From RUG100 sp034927505 (GTDB lineage: Bacteria > Bacillota > Clostridia > Peptostreptococcales > Anaerovoracaceae): a DNA stretch of 60,176 nucleotides. A program made the translations under genes and the position numbers. Shown here in pieces: positions 1 through 7,722 of the stretch. The stretch's first letter is position 1. Every line of letters starts with the position of its first letter. The stretch lies in assembly GCA_034927505.1 (NCBI GenBank), contig JAYFPY010000035.1, positions 1 through 60,176 of the forward strand. The letters run 5' to 3'. Under the pieces are notes generated by a model. It ran no database searches. It saw nothing but the letters and a program-made list of their open reading frames with translations, and was not told the DNA's origin.

Positions 1-1
1 T

Positions 2-127
2 GCAGCACAACCTTCCATGGATAAATCGTGGACAGCTGTGCGGCTCGTTGAAGACGATAAAATCGTTCAGGGGTATCTGATCAAAGAAAACTTATCAAAA
101 AAGGTGTTTGCTCTTTTCCCACTGTAA
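2..127 (+). CDS. 3' end of a truncated gene, possibly SH3-like domain
   Basis: This frame is open from the left edge and stops at 125-127, giving 41 residues of an incomplete protein. The pattern W-x-x-V-R-L followed by a G-Y-L turn resembles the last strands of a bacterial SH3 domain, but this is weak. The same frame continues after the stop for another 27 codons to 211, including an ATG at 155, so the gene may be interrupted by an internal stop. I cannot name the product. Confidence 0.35.
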   Translation, partial: AAQPSMDKSWTAVRLVEDDKIVQGYLIKENLSKKVFALFPL

Positions 128-237
128 CTTGACACAATCACACTGAAAGACTATATGGCAAAGATAGATGAAAAGTTGTATAATGATGTGAGGAAAGCTA
201 AAAGAGAATGAGAGACAATCCTATTTGTGCGAAAAAT

Positions 238-270
238 ATTAGGAACGTATTAGGAACGCATTAGGAACAA
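238..270. repeat. Three direct repeats of an 11-bp unit upstream of gapA
   Basis: Three consecutive 11-bp units begin at 238, 249 and 260. Each starts with attaggaac, followed by gt, gc or aa. The spacing is about one helical turn, so the same face of the DNA is presented three times, about 80-115 bp before the gapA start. This could be a regulator site, or a leftover of repeat-rich coding sequence from the broken gene upstream. No clear promoter hexamer pair was found between it and gapA. Confidence 0.6.
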
Positions 271-351
271 AGTCTTAAAAATCGTTGAAATTTCAGCTTC
301 TTTTTTAGCGTTATACGATACTATTTTTTAACACCTAAGGAGGAAAAATAA

Positions 352-1368
352 ATGACAGTAAAAGTTGGTATAAGCGGATTCGGAAGGATCAGCAGAGTAG
401 TTATACGTGCGGCGATGGACGACCCGGACATCGAGATCAGCGGTATAAACGTACGTAATGCCGACCTGGACTACATGGTGTACATGCTGAAGTATGACAC
501 TATCTTCGGAAGATTCCCGAAAGCCCTTGGCCGATATGACAAGGGGATCGTGATCGATGGTAAAAAGATACCGGTATACAGTGAGACTGAGGCTGTCAAT
601 ATTCCATGGGGGATATGCGGAGCCGAGTACATATGCGAAGGTACCGGAGCTTATACAACTACTGACAAGGCTATGGATCACATCAAAGCGGGAGCAAAGA
701 AAGTCATTATTTCCGCACCTGCAAAGGATACGGCAACGCCGACATTCGTAATGGGTGTAAATCACAAAGAATACAAAAAGGAATACGATGTTGTGTCAAA
801 TGCTTCATGTACGACAAACTGCCTGGCTCCTCTGGCAAAGGTCATCGAGGACAACTGGGGCATCGAACAGGGACTCATGTCGACCATCCATGCGGCAACT
901 GCAAAGCAGAAAGTCGTAGATGCAAGATCCATGAAAGACTGGAGAACAGGAAGAGCCGTATTCGGAAATATCATTCCGTCAACGACAGGCGCAGCCAAGG
1001 CTGTAGGTCTGGTAATACCGTCGCTGCAGGGCAGGATGACGGGCATATCATACAGAGTGCCGACATCTGATGTTTCTCTGGTGGATCTGAACCTGGTCCT
1101 GAAAAAGCCGGCTTCATATCAGGAAATATGCGATGAAGTAAAACTGGCATCGGAAACATACATGAAGGGCATACTGGAATATGTAGATGACGAAGTGGTT
1201 TCCAGCGATTTCATCGGCGATCCGTGCACATCCATATTCGACGCACGTGAAGGGATCGAGCTGAATGATAAATTCTTCAAGTTCATATCATTCTATGACA
1301 ATGAATTCGGATATTCCAGCAAGGTGCTGATGCTGATGAAGCACATGTACGAAGTAGACAACGCATAA
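352..1368 (+). CDS. gapA: Glyceraldehyde-3-phosphate dehydrogenase, probably NADP(H)-preferring
   Basis: 338 residues, the usual GAPDH length. It oxidises glyceraldehyde-3-phosphate to 1,3-bisphosphoglycerate in the cytoplasm. The Rossmann loop GFGRISR is at 9-15, the catalytic cysteine is C153 in SNASCTTNC, and the histidine is H180. The start follows a strong AAGGAGG. It is first of gapA-pgk-tpiA-eno. Odd point: the Asp that normally follows I-N and binds the adenosine ribose is V34, followed by R35, and the pair equivalent to Leu-Pro (or Gly-Pro) 187-188 is A191-R192. In chloroplast and engineered GAPDHs, changes at these places shift the enzyme to NADP, so I infer NADP(H) use. Confidence 0.95.
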   Translation: MTVKVGISGFGRISRVVIRAAMDDPDIEISGINVRNADLDYMVYMLKYDTIFGRFPKALGRYDKGIVIDGKKIPVYSETEAVNIPWGICGAEYICEGTGAYTTTDKAMDHIKAGAKKVIISAPAKDTATPTFVMGVNHKEYKKEYDVVSNASCTTNCLAPLAKVIEDNWGIEQGLMSTIHAATAKQKVVDARSMKDWRTGRAVFGNIIPSTTGAAKAVGLVIPSLQGRMTGISYRVPTSDVSLVDLNLVLKKPASYQEICDEVKLASETYMKGILEYVDDEVVSSDFIGDPCTSIFDAREGIELNDKFFKFISFYDNEFGYSSKVLMLMKHMYEVDNA

Positions 1369-1386
1369 ACGAGGTAAACAGAAAAC

Positions 1387-2571
1387 ATGAAAAAAACCAT
1401 CAAAGATATTGACGTAAGAGGAAAAAGAGTCCTGGTCAGATGTGATTTCAACGTGCCTATGCAGGACGGAGCGATCACGGACGATGTCAGGATAAGAGGC
1501 GCCCTTCCTACTATAAAATACCTGAAAGATAATGACGCAAAGGTGATCCTCATGTCTCACATGGGAAGACCTAAGGGCGAGCCGAAAAAAGAATTCACAC
1601 TGGCGCCGGTGGCGGAAAGGCTGTCGGAGCTGCTGGGATGTGAAGTGATTTTCGCTCAGTCGGACAGAGTGGTGGATGACAGCGTGAAAGCCGCGGCGGA
1701 CAAACTGACCGACGGACAGATAATGCTGCTGGAAAATACCAGATTCAGGAAGGAAGAGACCAAAAATGAAGAGGGATTTTCCAAAGAACTGGCTTCTCTG
1801 GGTGAGGTGTTCGTAAACGATGCGTTCGGGACGGCCCACAGAGCACACTGCTCAACGGCGGGAGTCGCGGCATTTATGCCGGCGGTCTCCGGATTCCTCA
1901 TCGAAAAGGAAATCAGCTTTTTGGGAGAGGCAGTCAACGATCCGAAAAGACCGTTCCTTGCCATTATGGGCGGAGCCAAAGTGGGAGACAAGATCCCTGT
2001 GATCAGACAGCTTTTGAAAAAAGTCGACTCACTGATCATCGGCGGAGGAATGGCTTACACATTCTTCAAAGCCATGGGCTTTGAGATCGGTACGTCCATA
2101 CTGGATGGCGATAACGTGGGCCTGGCGGCGGACCTTATGGACGAGGCGAAGAAAGCCGGAGTGAAGATGCTCCTTCCTGTGGATGCGGTATGTGCGAAGG
2201 AATTCGACAATGATTCGGACAGAGCTGTATTTGACAGAGAGAGCATACCGGCGGATATGATGGGCATGGACATAGGGCCGAAGACAAGAGATATCTTTGC
2301 AGAGGAAATAAAGACTGCGGAGACGATAGTCTGGAACGGGCCTATGGGCGTGTTCGAAATGCCGAATTTTGCAGAGGGCACCAAAGCTGTGGCAAAGGCC
2401 ATGGCAGGCAGCAGCGCTGTGACGGTCATCGGCGGCGGAGATTCCGCAGCAGCCGTGGCTCAATTCGGGCTTGCGGATAAAATGAGCCACATTTCTACGG
2501 GAGGCGGAGCCAGTCTGGAATTTCTGGAAGGCAAGACCCTGCCGGGAGTGGCAGTACTGGAGGACAAATAA
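1387..2571 (+). CDS. pgk: Phosphoglycerate kinase
   Basis: 394 residues, normal for a bacterial enzyme. It transfers phosphate from 1,3-bisphosphoglycerate to ADP. The N-terminal signature VLVRCDFNVPMQDG lies at about 15-28, the substrate-binding SHMGRPKG follows near 57, and the nucleotide-binding glycine-rich VIGGGDSAAAV is near the C-terminus. It lies 18 bp after gapA and ends 1 bp before tpiA, so it is almost certainly co-transcribed with both. Confidence 0.98.
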   Translation: MKKTIKDIDVRGKRVLVRCDFNVPMQDGAITDDVRIRGALPTIKYLKDNDAKVILMSHMGRPKGEPKKEFTLAPVAERLSELLGCEVIFAQSDRVVDDSVKAAADKLTDGQIMLLENTRFRKEETKNEEGFSKELASLGEVFVNDAFGTAHRAHCSTAGVAAFMPAVSGFLIEKEISFLGEAVNDPKRPFLAIMGGAKVGDKIPVIRQLLKKVDSLIIGGGMAYTFFKAMGFEIGTSILDGDNVGLAADLMDEAKKAGVKMLLPVDAVCAKEFDNDSDRAVFDRESIPADMMGMDIGPKTRDIFAEEIKTAETIVWNGPMGVFEMPNFAEGTKAVAKAMAGSSAVTVIGGGDSAAAVAQFGLADKMSHISTGGGASLEFLEGKTLPGVAVLEDK

Positions 2572-2572
2572 A

Positions 2573-3319
2573 ATGAGGATACCTTTTATAGCAGGAAACT
2601 GGAAGATGAACAAAACCAGGACCGAGGCGGTGGCTTTTGCCCGTGAGTTCAGGAATCTGTACAAGGATACGGATGTGAAGACCGCAATATGCGCGCCCTT
2701 CGTTCATCTGGAAACGCTGAAGGGGATATTCGACGGCACTGATATCAAGGTGGGTGCACAGAACGTCCACTTTGAAGATTCGGGAGCTTTTACCGGTGAG
2801 ATCTCGGCAGCTATGCTGGTTGAACTGGGAGTAGATTACTGCATAATCGGTCATTCAGAGAGAAGACAGTACTTCGGCGAGACTGATGAAACGGTAAACA
2901 AAAAGCTGCACAAGCTGTTTTCCACTGACATCATTCCGATCCTGTGCGTAGGTGAAGGCCTTGAACAGCGTGAAGCCGGAAAAGAAAAAGACGTAGTGGA
3001 AAAACAGATCAGAGAAGACCTGGCCGGCCTTTCGGAAGATGACGTGAGCAAAATGGTGATCGCTTATGAACCCATATGGGCCATAGGCACAGGGAAGACT
3101 GCCACTCCGGAGCAGGCCAACGAAATGTGCGGGCACATACGTGATACTGTTGAAAAACTGTATGATGAAAATACAGCTGACGATCTGGTGATACAGTACG
3201 GCGGCAGCATGAAACCGGCTAATGCGACAGAACTGATGAATATGGAAGAGATAGACGGCGGGCTGATCGGCGGGGCCAGTCTGTCGGCAGAAGATTTTAT
3301 GAAAGTAATCGATTTTTGA
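2573..3319 (+). CDS. tpiA: Triose-phosphate isomerase
   Basis: 248 residues. It interconverts dihydroxyacetone phosphate and glyceraldehyde-3-phosphate. GNWKMNKT near the N-terminus carries the catalytic lysine, IIGHSERR carries the histidine, AYEPIWAIGTG carries the catalytic glutamate, and YGGS plus GLIGGASL near the end form the phosphate site. The start codon overlaps the sequence just after the pgk stop, which suggests translational coupling. Confidence 0.98.
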   Translation: MRIPFIAGNWKMNKTRTEAVAFAREFRNLYKDTDVKTAICAPFVHLETLKGIFDGTDIKVGAQNVHFEDSGAFTGEISAAMLVELGVDYCIIGHSERRQYFGETDETVNKKLHKLFSTDIIPILCVGEGLEQREAGKEKDVVEKQIREDLAGLSEDDVSKMVIAYEPIWAIGTGKTATPEQANEMCGHIRDTVEKLYDENTADDLVIQYGGSMKPANATELMNMEEIDGGLIGGASLSAEDFMKVIDF

Positions 3320-3338
3320 TTTAAAAGGAGAATGACAA

Positions 3339-4637
3339 ATGACGTATATCGAAGATTTAGTGGCACGCGAGGTGCTGGACTCAAGAGGAAATCCAACTGT
3401 AGAAGTTGAAATGATCCTTTCCGACGGCGCCGTTGGAAGAGCGATAGTACCTTCCGGCGCCAGCACGGGAGTTCACGAAGCAGTAGAACTGAGAGACGGC
3501 GACAAGAGCCGTTATCTGGGCAAAGGGACCCTGACAGCTGTAAAAAATGTTAACGACATAATCGCAGAGCATATAATAGGGTTCGATCCTTTCGATCAGG
3601 CGGGACTGGATAAAGCTCTGATCGAACTGGACGGTACGCCGAACAAGGGAAAACTGGGAGCAAACGCTATCCTGGCAGTATCAATGGCAACAGCAGATGC
3701 TGCAGCTGAATCACTGGGACTGCCGCTGTTCAGATATTTGGGCGGAGTCAACGGCAAAGTGCTGCCGTCACCGATGATGAATATACTCAACGGAGGTTCC
3801 CACGCTGACAATACAGTTGACATACAGGAATTTATGATCATGCCTACAGGTGCTCCTTCATTCAGAGAAGCATTGAGAATGGGCGCGGAAGTATTCCATA
3901 ACCTGAAGGCTGTACTGAAGGGAAAGGGCCTCAACACAGCAGTGGGAGACGAAGGCGGATTCGCACCGGACCTTTCCACAAATGAAGAGGCAATACAGGC
4001 AATCATAGAAGCCATAGAAAAAGCCGGATATGAACCGGGCAACGATGTAAAGATAGCTATCGATACAGCTGCCAGCGAATTCTATGATGAGAAGGATGGC
4101 CTTTATAAATTGACCGGCGAGGGAGTGACAAGAACAGCAGACGAAATGGTAGAATACTATGCAATGCTGTGCGACAAATACCCGATCGTGTCGATCGAAG
4201 ACGGACTGGCAGAAGATGACTGGGACGGATGGAAAAAGCTGACTGACAGACTGGGTGAAAAGATCCAGCTGGTGGGCGACGATTTGTTTGTTACAAACAC
4301 TGAAAGACTTGCCAAAGGAATTGAAATGGGCGTAGCAAATTCCATACTGATCAAGGTAAACCAGATCGGAACACTGACGGAAACATTCGATGCCATCGAA
4401 ATGGCCAAGAAAGCCGGATACACTGCAGTAGTATCCCACAGAAGCGGCGAAACTGAAGACACGACTATAGCTGACATTGTTGTCGGACTCAATGCGGGAC
4501 AGATCAAGACAGGGTCCCTCTCCAGAACAGACAGAATATCGAAATACAATCAATTGCTCAGGATAGAAGAATGGCTGGATGAAGTGGCAGAGTATGCAGG
4601 AATGGACGCCTTTTACAATATAAGCAAGGCTCGTTAA
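3339..4637 (+). CDS. eno: Enolase
   Basis: 432 residues, standard for enolase, which dehydrates 2-phosphoglycerate to phosphoenolpyruvate. The N-terminal EVLDSRGNPTVEV, the loop GASTG, the metal-site region SIEDGL, the lysine region ILIKVNQIGT and SHRSGETED are all present. It lies 19 bp after tpiA with AAAAGGAGAATGAC before the ATG. In many Firmicutes gpmI sits between tpiA and eno; here nothing does. Confidence 0.98.
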   Translation: MTYIEDLVAREVLDSRGNPTVEVEMILSDGAVGRAIVPSGASTGVHEAVELRDGDKSRYLGKGTLTAVKNVNDIIAEHIIGFDPFDQAGLDKALIELDGTPNKGKLGANAILAVSMATADAAAESLGLPLFRYLGGVNGKVLPSPMMNILNGGSHADNTVDIQEFMIMPTGAPSFREALRMGAEVFHNLKAVLKGKGLNTAVGDEGGFAPDLSTNEEAIQAIIEAIEKAGYEPGNDVKIAIDTAASEFYDEKDGLYKLTGEGVTRTADEMVEYYAMLCDKYPIVSIEDGLAEDDWDGWKKLTDRLGEKIQLVGDDLFVTNTERLAKGIEMGVANSILIKVNQIGTLTETFDAIEMAKKAGYTAVVSHRSGETEDTTIADIVVGLNAGQIKTGSLSRTDRISKYNQLLRIEEWLDEVAEYAGMDAFYNISKAR

Positions 4638-4643
4638 AAATCC

Positions 4644-4672
4644 TTGATTTTGCAATCGTGTTATGGTAGACT
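4644..4672 (+). promoter_or_regulatory. Predicted sigma-A promoter for secG
   Basis: TTGATT at 4644 and TAGACT at 4667 are separated by 17 bp, giving secG a possible promoter independent of the glycolytic operon. Transcription would start close to the palindrome at 4685-4703. Confidence 0.45.
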
Positions 4673-4684
4673 CTAATAGTTATG

Positions 4685-4703
4685 TTGGCAGTCAGACTGC
4701 CAA
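4685..4703. promoter_or_regulatory. Perfect 19-bp inverted repeat between eno and secG
   Basis: TTGGCAGTC and GACTGCCAA flank a single central A. There is no T run after it, so it is a poor terminator candidate. It lies just downstream of the predicted secG promoter, where an operator or a 5' mRNA hairpin would act. Confidence 0.5.
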
Positions 4704-4729
4704 GACCATAATATAAGGGAGGTAATGAC

Positions 4730-4966
4730 ATGACGATTCTAATGATAATCCTTGCAATTGCAAGTATCATACTGATAGGAACTATACTGATGCAGTCAAG
4801 CAACAGCGCAGGCTTGTCCGGCTCTATAGGCGGAGGCGCAGAACAGCTCTTCGGCAAGAAAAAGAGTCAGGGCTACGAAGCTATCCTGCGAAAAATAACA
4901 ACAGTTGCAGCAGCGGCATTCATAGTACTGTCGTTAGTGATAGTCACATTGGAAAGCAGAGGATAG
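4730..4966 (+). CDS. secG: Preprotein translocase subunit SecG
   Basis: 78 residues. SecG is the small membrane subunit of the SecYEG channel. The first hydrophobic segment covers about 3-21, then comes the conserved polar loop QSSNSAGLSGSIGGGAEQLF, then a second segment at about 58-73. The ribosome site AAGGGAGGTAATGAC is close to consensus. secG commonly precedes rnr in Firmicutes; here hppA and a small minus-strand operon lie between them. Confidence 0.95.
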   Translation: MTILMIILAIASIILIGTILMQSSNSAGLSGSIGGGAEQLFGKKKSQGYEAILRKITTVAAAAFIVLSLVIVTLESRG

Positions 4967-5019
4967 AGCAACTGACATCAATAAGTTATTATTTGTTAAA
5001 AAATATATTCACTTTGAAT

Positions 5020-5047
5020 CAAGAGGTGTCGCCAAAGACGCCTCTTG
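5020..5047 (+). terminator. Hairpin between secG and hppA, weak terminator or leader structure
   Basis: CAAGAGGTGTC and GACGCCTCTTG pair over 11 positions with one U-G wobble, around the loop gccaaa. The following tgtattat is only partly T-rich, so termination would be partial. It may instead be a structured leader of hppA. Confidence 0.45.
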
Positions 5048-5084
5048 TGTATTATAACGAAGTGAGGAGGAGGAATTATTTAAA

Positions 5085-7097
5085 ATGAATACGCTATCGA
5101 TTATAGCACCGATCGCAGCCGTAATTGGCCTGATCGTAGCAATTGCCCTGGCAGTATGGGTCGGAAAGACTGATGAAGGCAACGACAGAATGAAGGAGAT
5201 CGCAGGGCATATCAGGGAAGGCGCTATGGCGTTCCTGAAGAGAGAGTACAAGACGATGGTCATCGTTATCATTGTACTGTTTCTGGTCATTGGGTTTGCC
5301 ATCTCATGGACAACAGCAGTACTGTATGTAATAGGTGCATGTCTGTCCGTACTGGCAGGATTCTTCGGAATGAATGTTGCGACCAAGGGCAATGTAAGAA
5401 CTGCTAACGCAGCAAAAGAATCAGGGATAACAAAGGCCCTGAGCATTGCATTCAGATCGGGAGCAGTAATGGGACTCTGTGTTTCGGGACTTGGACTCCT
5501 TGGACTTGGCGTTGTATTCTGCATATTGGACCTGACTACAGTAGTTCAGTGCATTACCGGATTCGGACTGGGAGCATCATCCATGGCCCTCTTCGGACGT
5601 GTAGGCGGAGGCATCTATACTAAAGCTGCAGACGTGGGAGCTGACCTGGTCGGCAAAGTCGAAGCCGGGATACCGGAAGACGATCCGCGTAACCCTGCAG
5701 TTATCGCCGACAATGTGGGCGACAACGTAGGCGACGTAGCGGGAATGGGTTCAGACCTGTTCGAGTCATATGTAGGTTCGATCATTTCAGCTATAACTCT
5801 GGCGGCAGTTGCTTCTACGGCGGCTTCGGGAGCATTTTCCGAAATGGACGCAGCACTGTTTCCTCTGCTTCTTGCAGGCATAGGCATCATCGCTTCGGTG
5901 ATAGGCATACTGTGTGTAAGAGGAAAAGAAGGTGGAAATCCTGCGAACGCATTGAATGCGGGAACATATATCAGCGGCGTGATAGTAATAATCGCATCCA
6001 TAATACTCAGCAAGATGATGCTGGGATCATACGACTATTCTATAGCAATAATCGCAGGTCTGATAGTTGGTATAGCAATAGGAAAGATAACTGAGATATA
6101 CACATCTGCAGATTACAAGTCGGTAAAGAAGATCGCAAAAGAATCGCAGACAGGTGCAGCAACTACTATTATCAGCGGACTGGGCGTAGGAATGATGTCG
6201 ACTGTATGGCCGATCATATGCATCTGCATAGGCATCATCGTGGCTTACAGATTCGCAGGCATATACGGTATTGCACTGGCTGCAGTGGGAATGCTTTCAA
6301 CAACGGCAATGGTAGTAGGCGTAGACTCATACGGACCGGTTTCCGACAATGCCGGCGGTATCGCAGAAATGTCGGGGCTGCCTGAAGAAGTAAGAAATAT
6401 TACAGACAAGCTGGATTCAGTAGGAAACACTACTGCTGCCATAGGCAAGGGATTCGCTATCGGATCTGCTGCACTGACAGCGCTGGCTCTGTTCGTATCA
6501 TATTCAACAGTAACTGACCTTACAGCTATCAGTCTGCTGGAGCCGCTGGTGATCGTGGGAGTACTGATCGGAGCTATGCTGCCGTTCCTGTTCTCTGCAT
6601 TGACTATGAATTCAGTAGGTGAAGCTGCAAACCAGATGATAGAAGAAGTAAGAAGACAGTTCAGAGAAGACAAAGGCATCATGGAAGGGACCAGCAAACC
6701 TGACTATGCAAGATGCGTGGATATCTCCACTGCTGCTGCATTGAAGAAGATGGTAGCACCGGGCCTCCTGGCTATACTTGCTCCTTTGGCAGTAGGTATC
6801 GTACTGGGTACAGCTGCACTGGGCGGAATGCTCTGCGGAGCTCTCTCATCAGGCGTACTGCTGGCTATAATGATGGCCAATGCAGGCGGCGCATGGGACA
6901 ATGCCAAGAAATACATCGAAGAAGGACACTTCGGAGGAAAGGGCAGCCCTACTCACGAAGCAGGCGTTATCGGAGACACAGTTGGAGATCCGTTCAAGGA
7001 TACATCCGGCCCGTCGATCAATATTCTGATCAAACTGATGACGATCGTATCAGTGGTATTCGCACCGCTGTTCCTGTCCATCGGAGGACTTATATAA
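5085..7097 (+). CDS. hppA: Membrane-bound, K+-dependent ion-pumping pyrophosphatase
   Basis: 670 residues with about 16 membrane segments. It hydrolyses cytoplasmic pyrophosphate and pumps Na+ or H+ outward. The pyrophosphate site appears as DVGADLVGKVEAG, DDPRNPAVIADNVGDNVGD and, near the end, GDTVGDPFKDTSGPS. GNTTAAIGKG has alanine where K+-independent enzymes have lysine, so it should need K+. The glutamate in SDLFESYVGS is at the position seen in Na+-pumping members and in some bacterial H+ pumps, so the ion is not settled. The ribosome site is GTGAGGAGGAGG. A strong terminator follows. Confidence 0.95.
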   Translation: MNTLSIIAPIAAVIGLIVAIALAVWVGKTDEGNDRMKEIAGHIREGAMAFLKREYKTMVIVIIVLFLVIGFAISWTTAVLYVIGACLSVLAGFFGMNVATKGNVRTANAAKESGITKALSIAFRSGAVMGLCVSGLGLLGLGVVFCILDLTTVVQCITGFGLGASSMALFGRVGGGIYTKAADVGADLVGKVEAGIPEDDPRNPAVIADNVGDNVGDVAGMGSDLFESYVGSIISAITLAAVASTAASGAFSEMDAALFPLLLAGIGIIASVIGILCVRGKEGGNPANALNAGTYISGVIVIIASIILSKMMLGSYDYSIAIIAGLIVGIAIGKITEIYTSADYKSVKKIAKESQTGAATTIISGLGVGMMSTVWPIICICIGIIVAYRFAGIYGIALAAVGMLSTTAMVVGVDSYGPVSDNAGGIAEMSGLPEEVRNITDKLDSVGNTTAAIGKGFAIGSAALTALALFVSYSTVTDLTAISLLEPLVIVGVLIGAMLPFLFSALTMNSVGEAANQMIEEVRRQFREDKGIMEGTSKPDYARCVDISTAAALKKMVAPGLLAILAPLAVGIVLGTAALGGMLCGALSSGVLLAIMMANAGGAWDNAKKYIEEGHFGGKGSPTHEAGVIGDTVGDPFKDTSGPSINILIKLMTIVSVVFAPLFLSIGGLI

Positions 7098-7128
7098 CAA
7101 AGGCCTGAAAGGCAAAACAGAAATCCAC

Positions 7129-7158
7129 GGCCGGCTCTCTTCGGGGGGCCGGCCTTTT
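7129..7158 (+). terminator. Rho-independent terminator after hppA
   Basis: GGCCGGC at 7129 pairs with GCCGGCC ending at 7154 around a 12-nt loop, followed by TTTT. It closes the hppA transcript. Confidence 0.85.
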
Positions 7159-7181
7159 GATTCGGATGCCGGATCGGACAT

Positions 7182-7209
7182 AAAAAAACGGCAGGTCTGC
7201 GACCTGCCG
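7182..7209 (-). terminator. Rho-independent terminator of the two-peptide operon
   Basis: CGGCAGGTC (7189-7197) and GACCTGCCG (7201-7209) form a perfect 9-bp stem with a 3-nt loop. Read on the minus strand it is followed by seven T (plus-strand A run 7182-7188). No other annotated minus-strand gene needs it, so it supports real transcription of the two small genes at 7244-7465. Confidence 0.8.
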
Positions 7210-7243
7210 GTAAAAAACATTCATGAAAATGTTATTGTTTTGA

Positions 7244-7354
7244 TTACCAGAATACTCTCTTGGCTCTGATCTCTTCTGTCAGTGTTACGTACAGCTTCAG
7301 ATCATTTTTGAATTTGCTGAACTTGCTGACGTTGGTATCATTCTTTGTTGTCAA
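7244..7354 (-). CDS. Small protein of 36 residues, second gene of a two-peptide operon
   Basis: Starts at TTG 7354 behind TAGGAGGTGATTCTC, a near-perfect ribosome site that overlaps the stop codon of the gene before it; this argues for coupled translation. The product is basic and probably helical, with no membrane segment or signal peptide. Residues 10-30 align without gaps to residues 9-29 of the upstream 32-residue protein: K-aromatic-x-x-F-K, then E/D, F/Y, L, D/E and R at matching places. I do not recognise the family. A promoter and terminator frame the pair. Confidence 0.65.
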   Translation of the reverse strand: MTTKNDTNVSKFSKFKNDLKLYVTLTEEIRAKRVFW

Positions 7355-7366
7355 GAGAATCACCTC

Positions 7367-7465
7367 CTACATATTCTGTCTGCACTTGTCCATAAGGGCG
7401 AAGAAGTCATGGCATTCATGTTTGAAATCAGCCCACTTAGTGTAGATGGTCTTTTTGGTACTCAT
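7367..7465 (-). CDS. Small protein of 32 residues, first gene of a two-peptide operon
   Basis: ATG at 7465 follows AAAAGAGGGATACA. The product carries lysines at the start, then KWADFKHECHDFFALMDKCR with two cysteines (C18, C28) ten residues apart. It has no hydrophobic segment long enough to cross a membrane. It is similar to the next gene over 21 ungapped residues, as if the two arose by tandem duplication. It is too short for usual gene callers. Function unknown. Confidence 0.65.
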   Translation of the reverse strand: MSTKKTIYTKWADFKHECHDFFALMDKCRQNM

Positions 7466-7517
7466 TGTATCCCTCTTTTCATAAATAAAGTACTTGTAGT
7501 TCTAACTTATATATACA

Positions 7518-7546
7518 TTATAGTGCTTAGTTTGCGGTATAGCAAT
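7518..7546 (-). promoter_or_regulatory. Sigma-A promoter of the two-peptide operon
   Basis: On the minus strand TTGCTA (7546-7541) and a perfect TATAAT (7523-7518) are 17 bp apart. Transcription would start near 7511, about 45 nt before the first ATG. Confidence 0.75.
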
Positions 7547-7627
7547 AGGGTTTATGGTACTAGTTTGTGGTTTTTGAAGAGGGGCATAAATCTGATGATT
7601 TAGGGGAAAGGAAGGCAATTAACTGAA

Positions 7628-7641
7628 AATTGCTTGCAATT
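7628..7641. promoter_or_regulatory. 14-bp inverted repeat upstream of rnr
   Basis: AATTGC and GCAATT flank TT, about 30 bp upstream of the predicted rnr -35 box. A small operator is possible; nothing else supports it. Confidence 0.3.
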
Positions 7642-7671
7642 GAAGGGCTGAAAATGTTGAAAAACAGGCAT

Positions 7672-7700
7672 TTGATTGCTTAGTGATTATGATGTACAAT
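7672..7700 (+). promoter_or_regulatory. Predicted promoter of rnr
   Basis: TTGATT at 7672 and TACAAT at 7695 with 17-bp spacing, ending 22 bp before the rnr start codon. Confidence 0.6.
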
Positions 7701-7722
7701 AGGTGAAAGGGAGAAAATCGAT

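Noticed and set aside
4967..5084. Known riboswitch ahead of hppA
   Set aside because: Only one simple hairpin is present; I could not match it to any metabolite-sensing motif.
7260..7603. Plus-strand frames across the two-peptide operon
   Set aside because: No ribosome sites, and they lie opposite a unit with promoter, two good ribosome sites and terminator on the minus strand.
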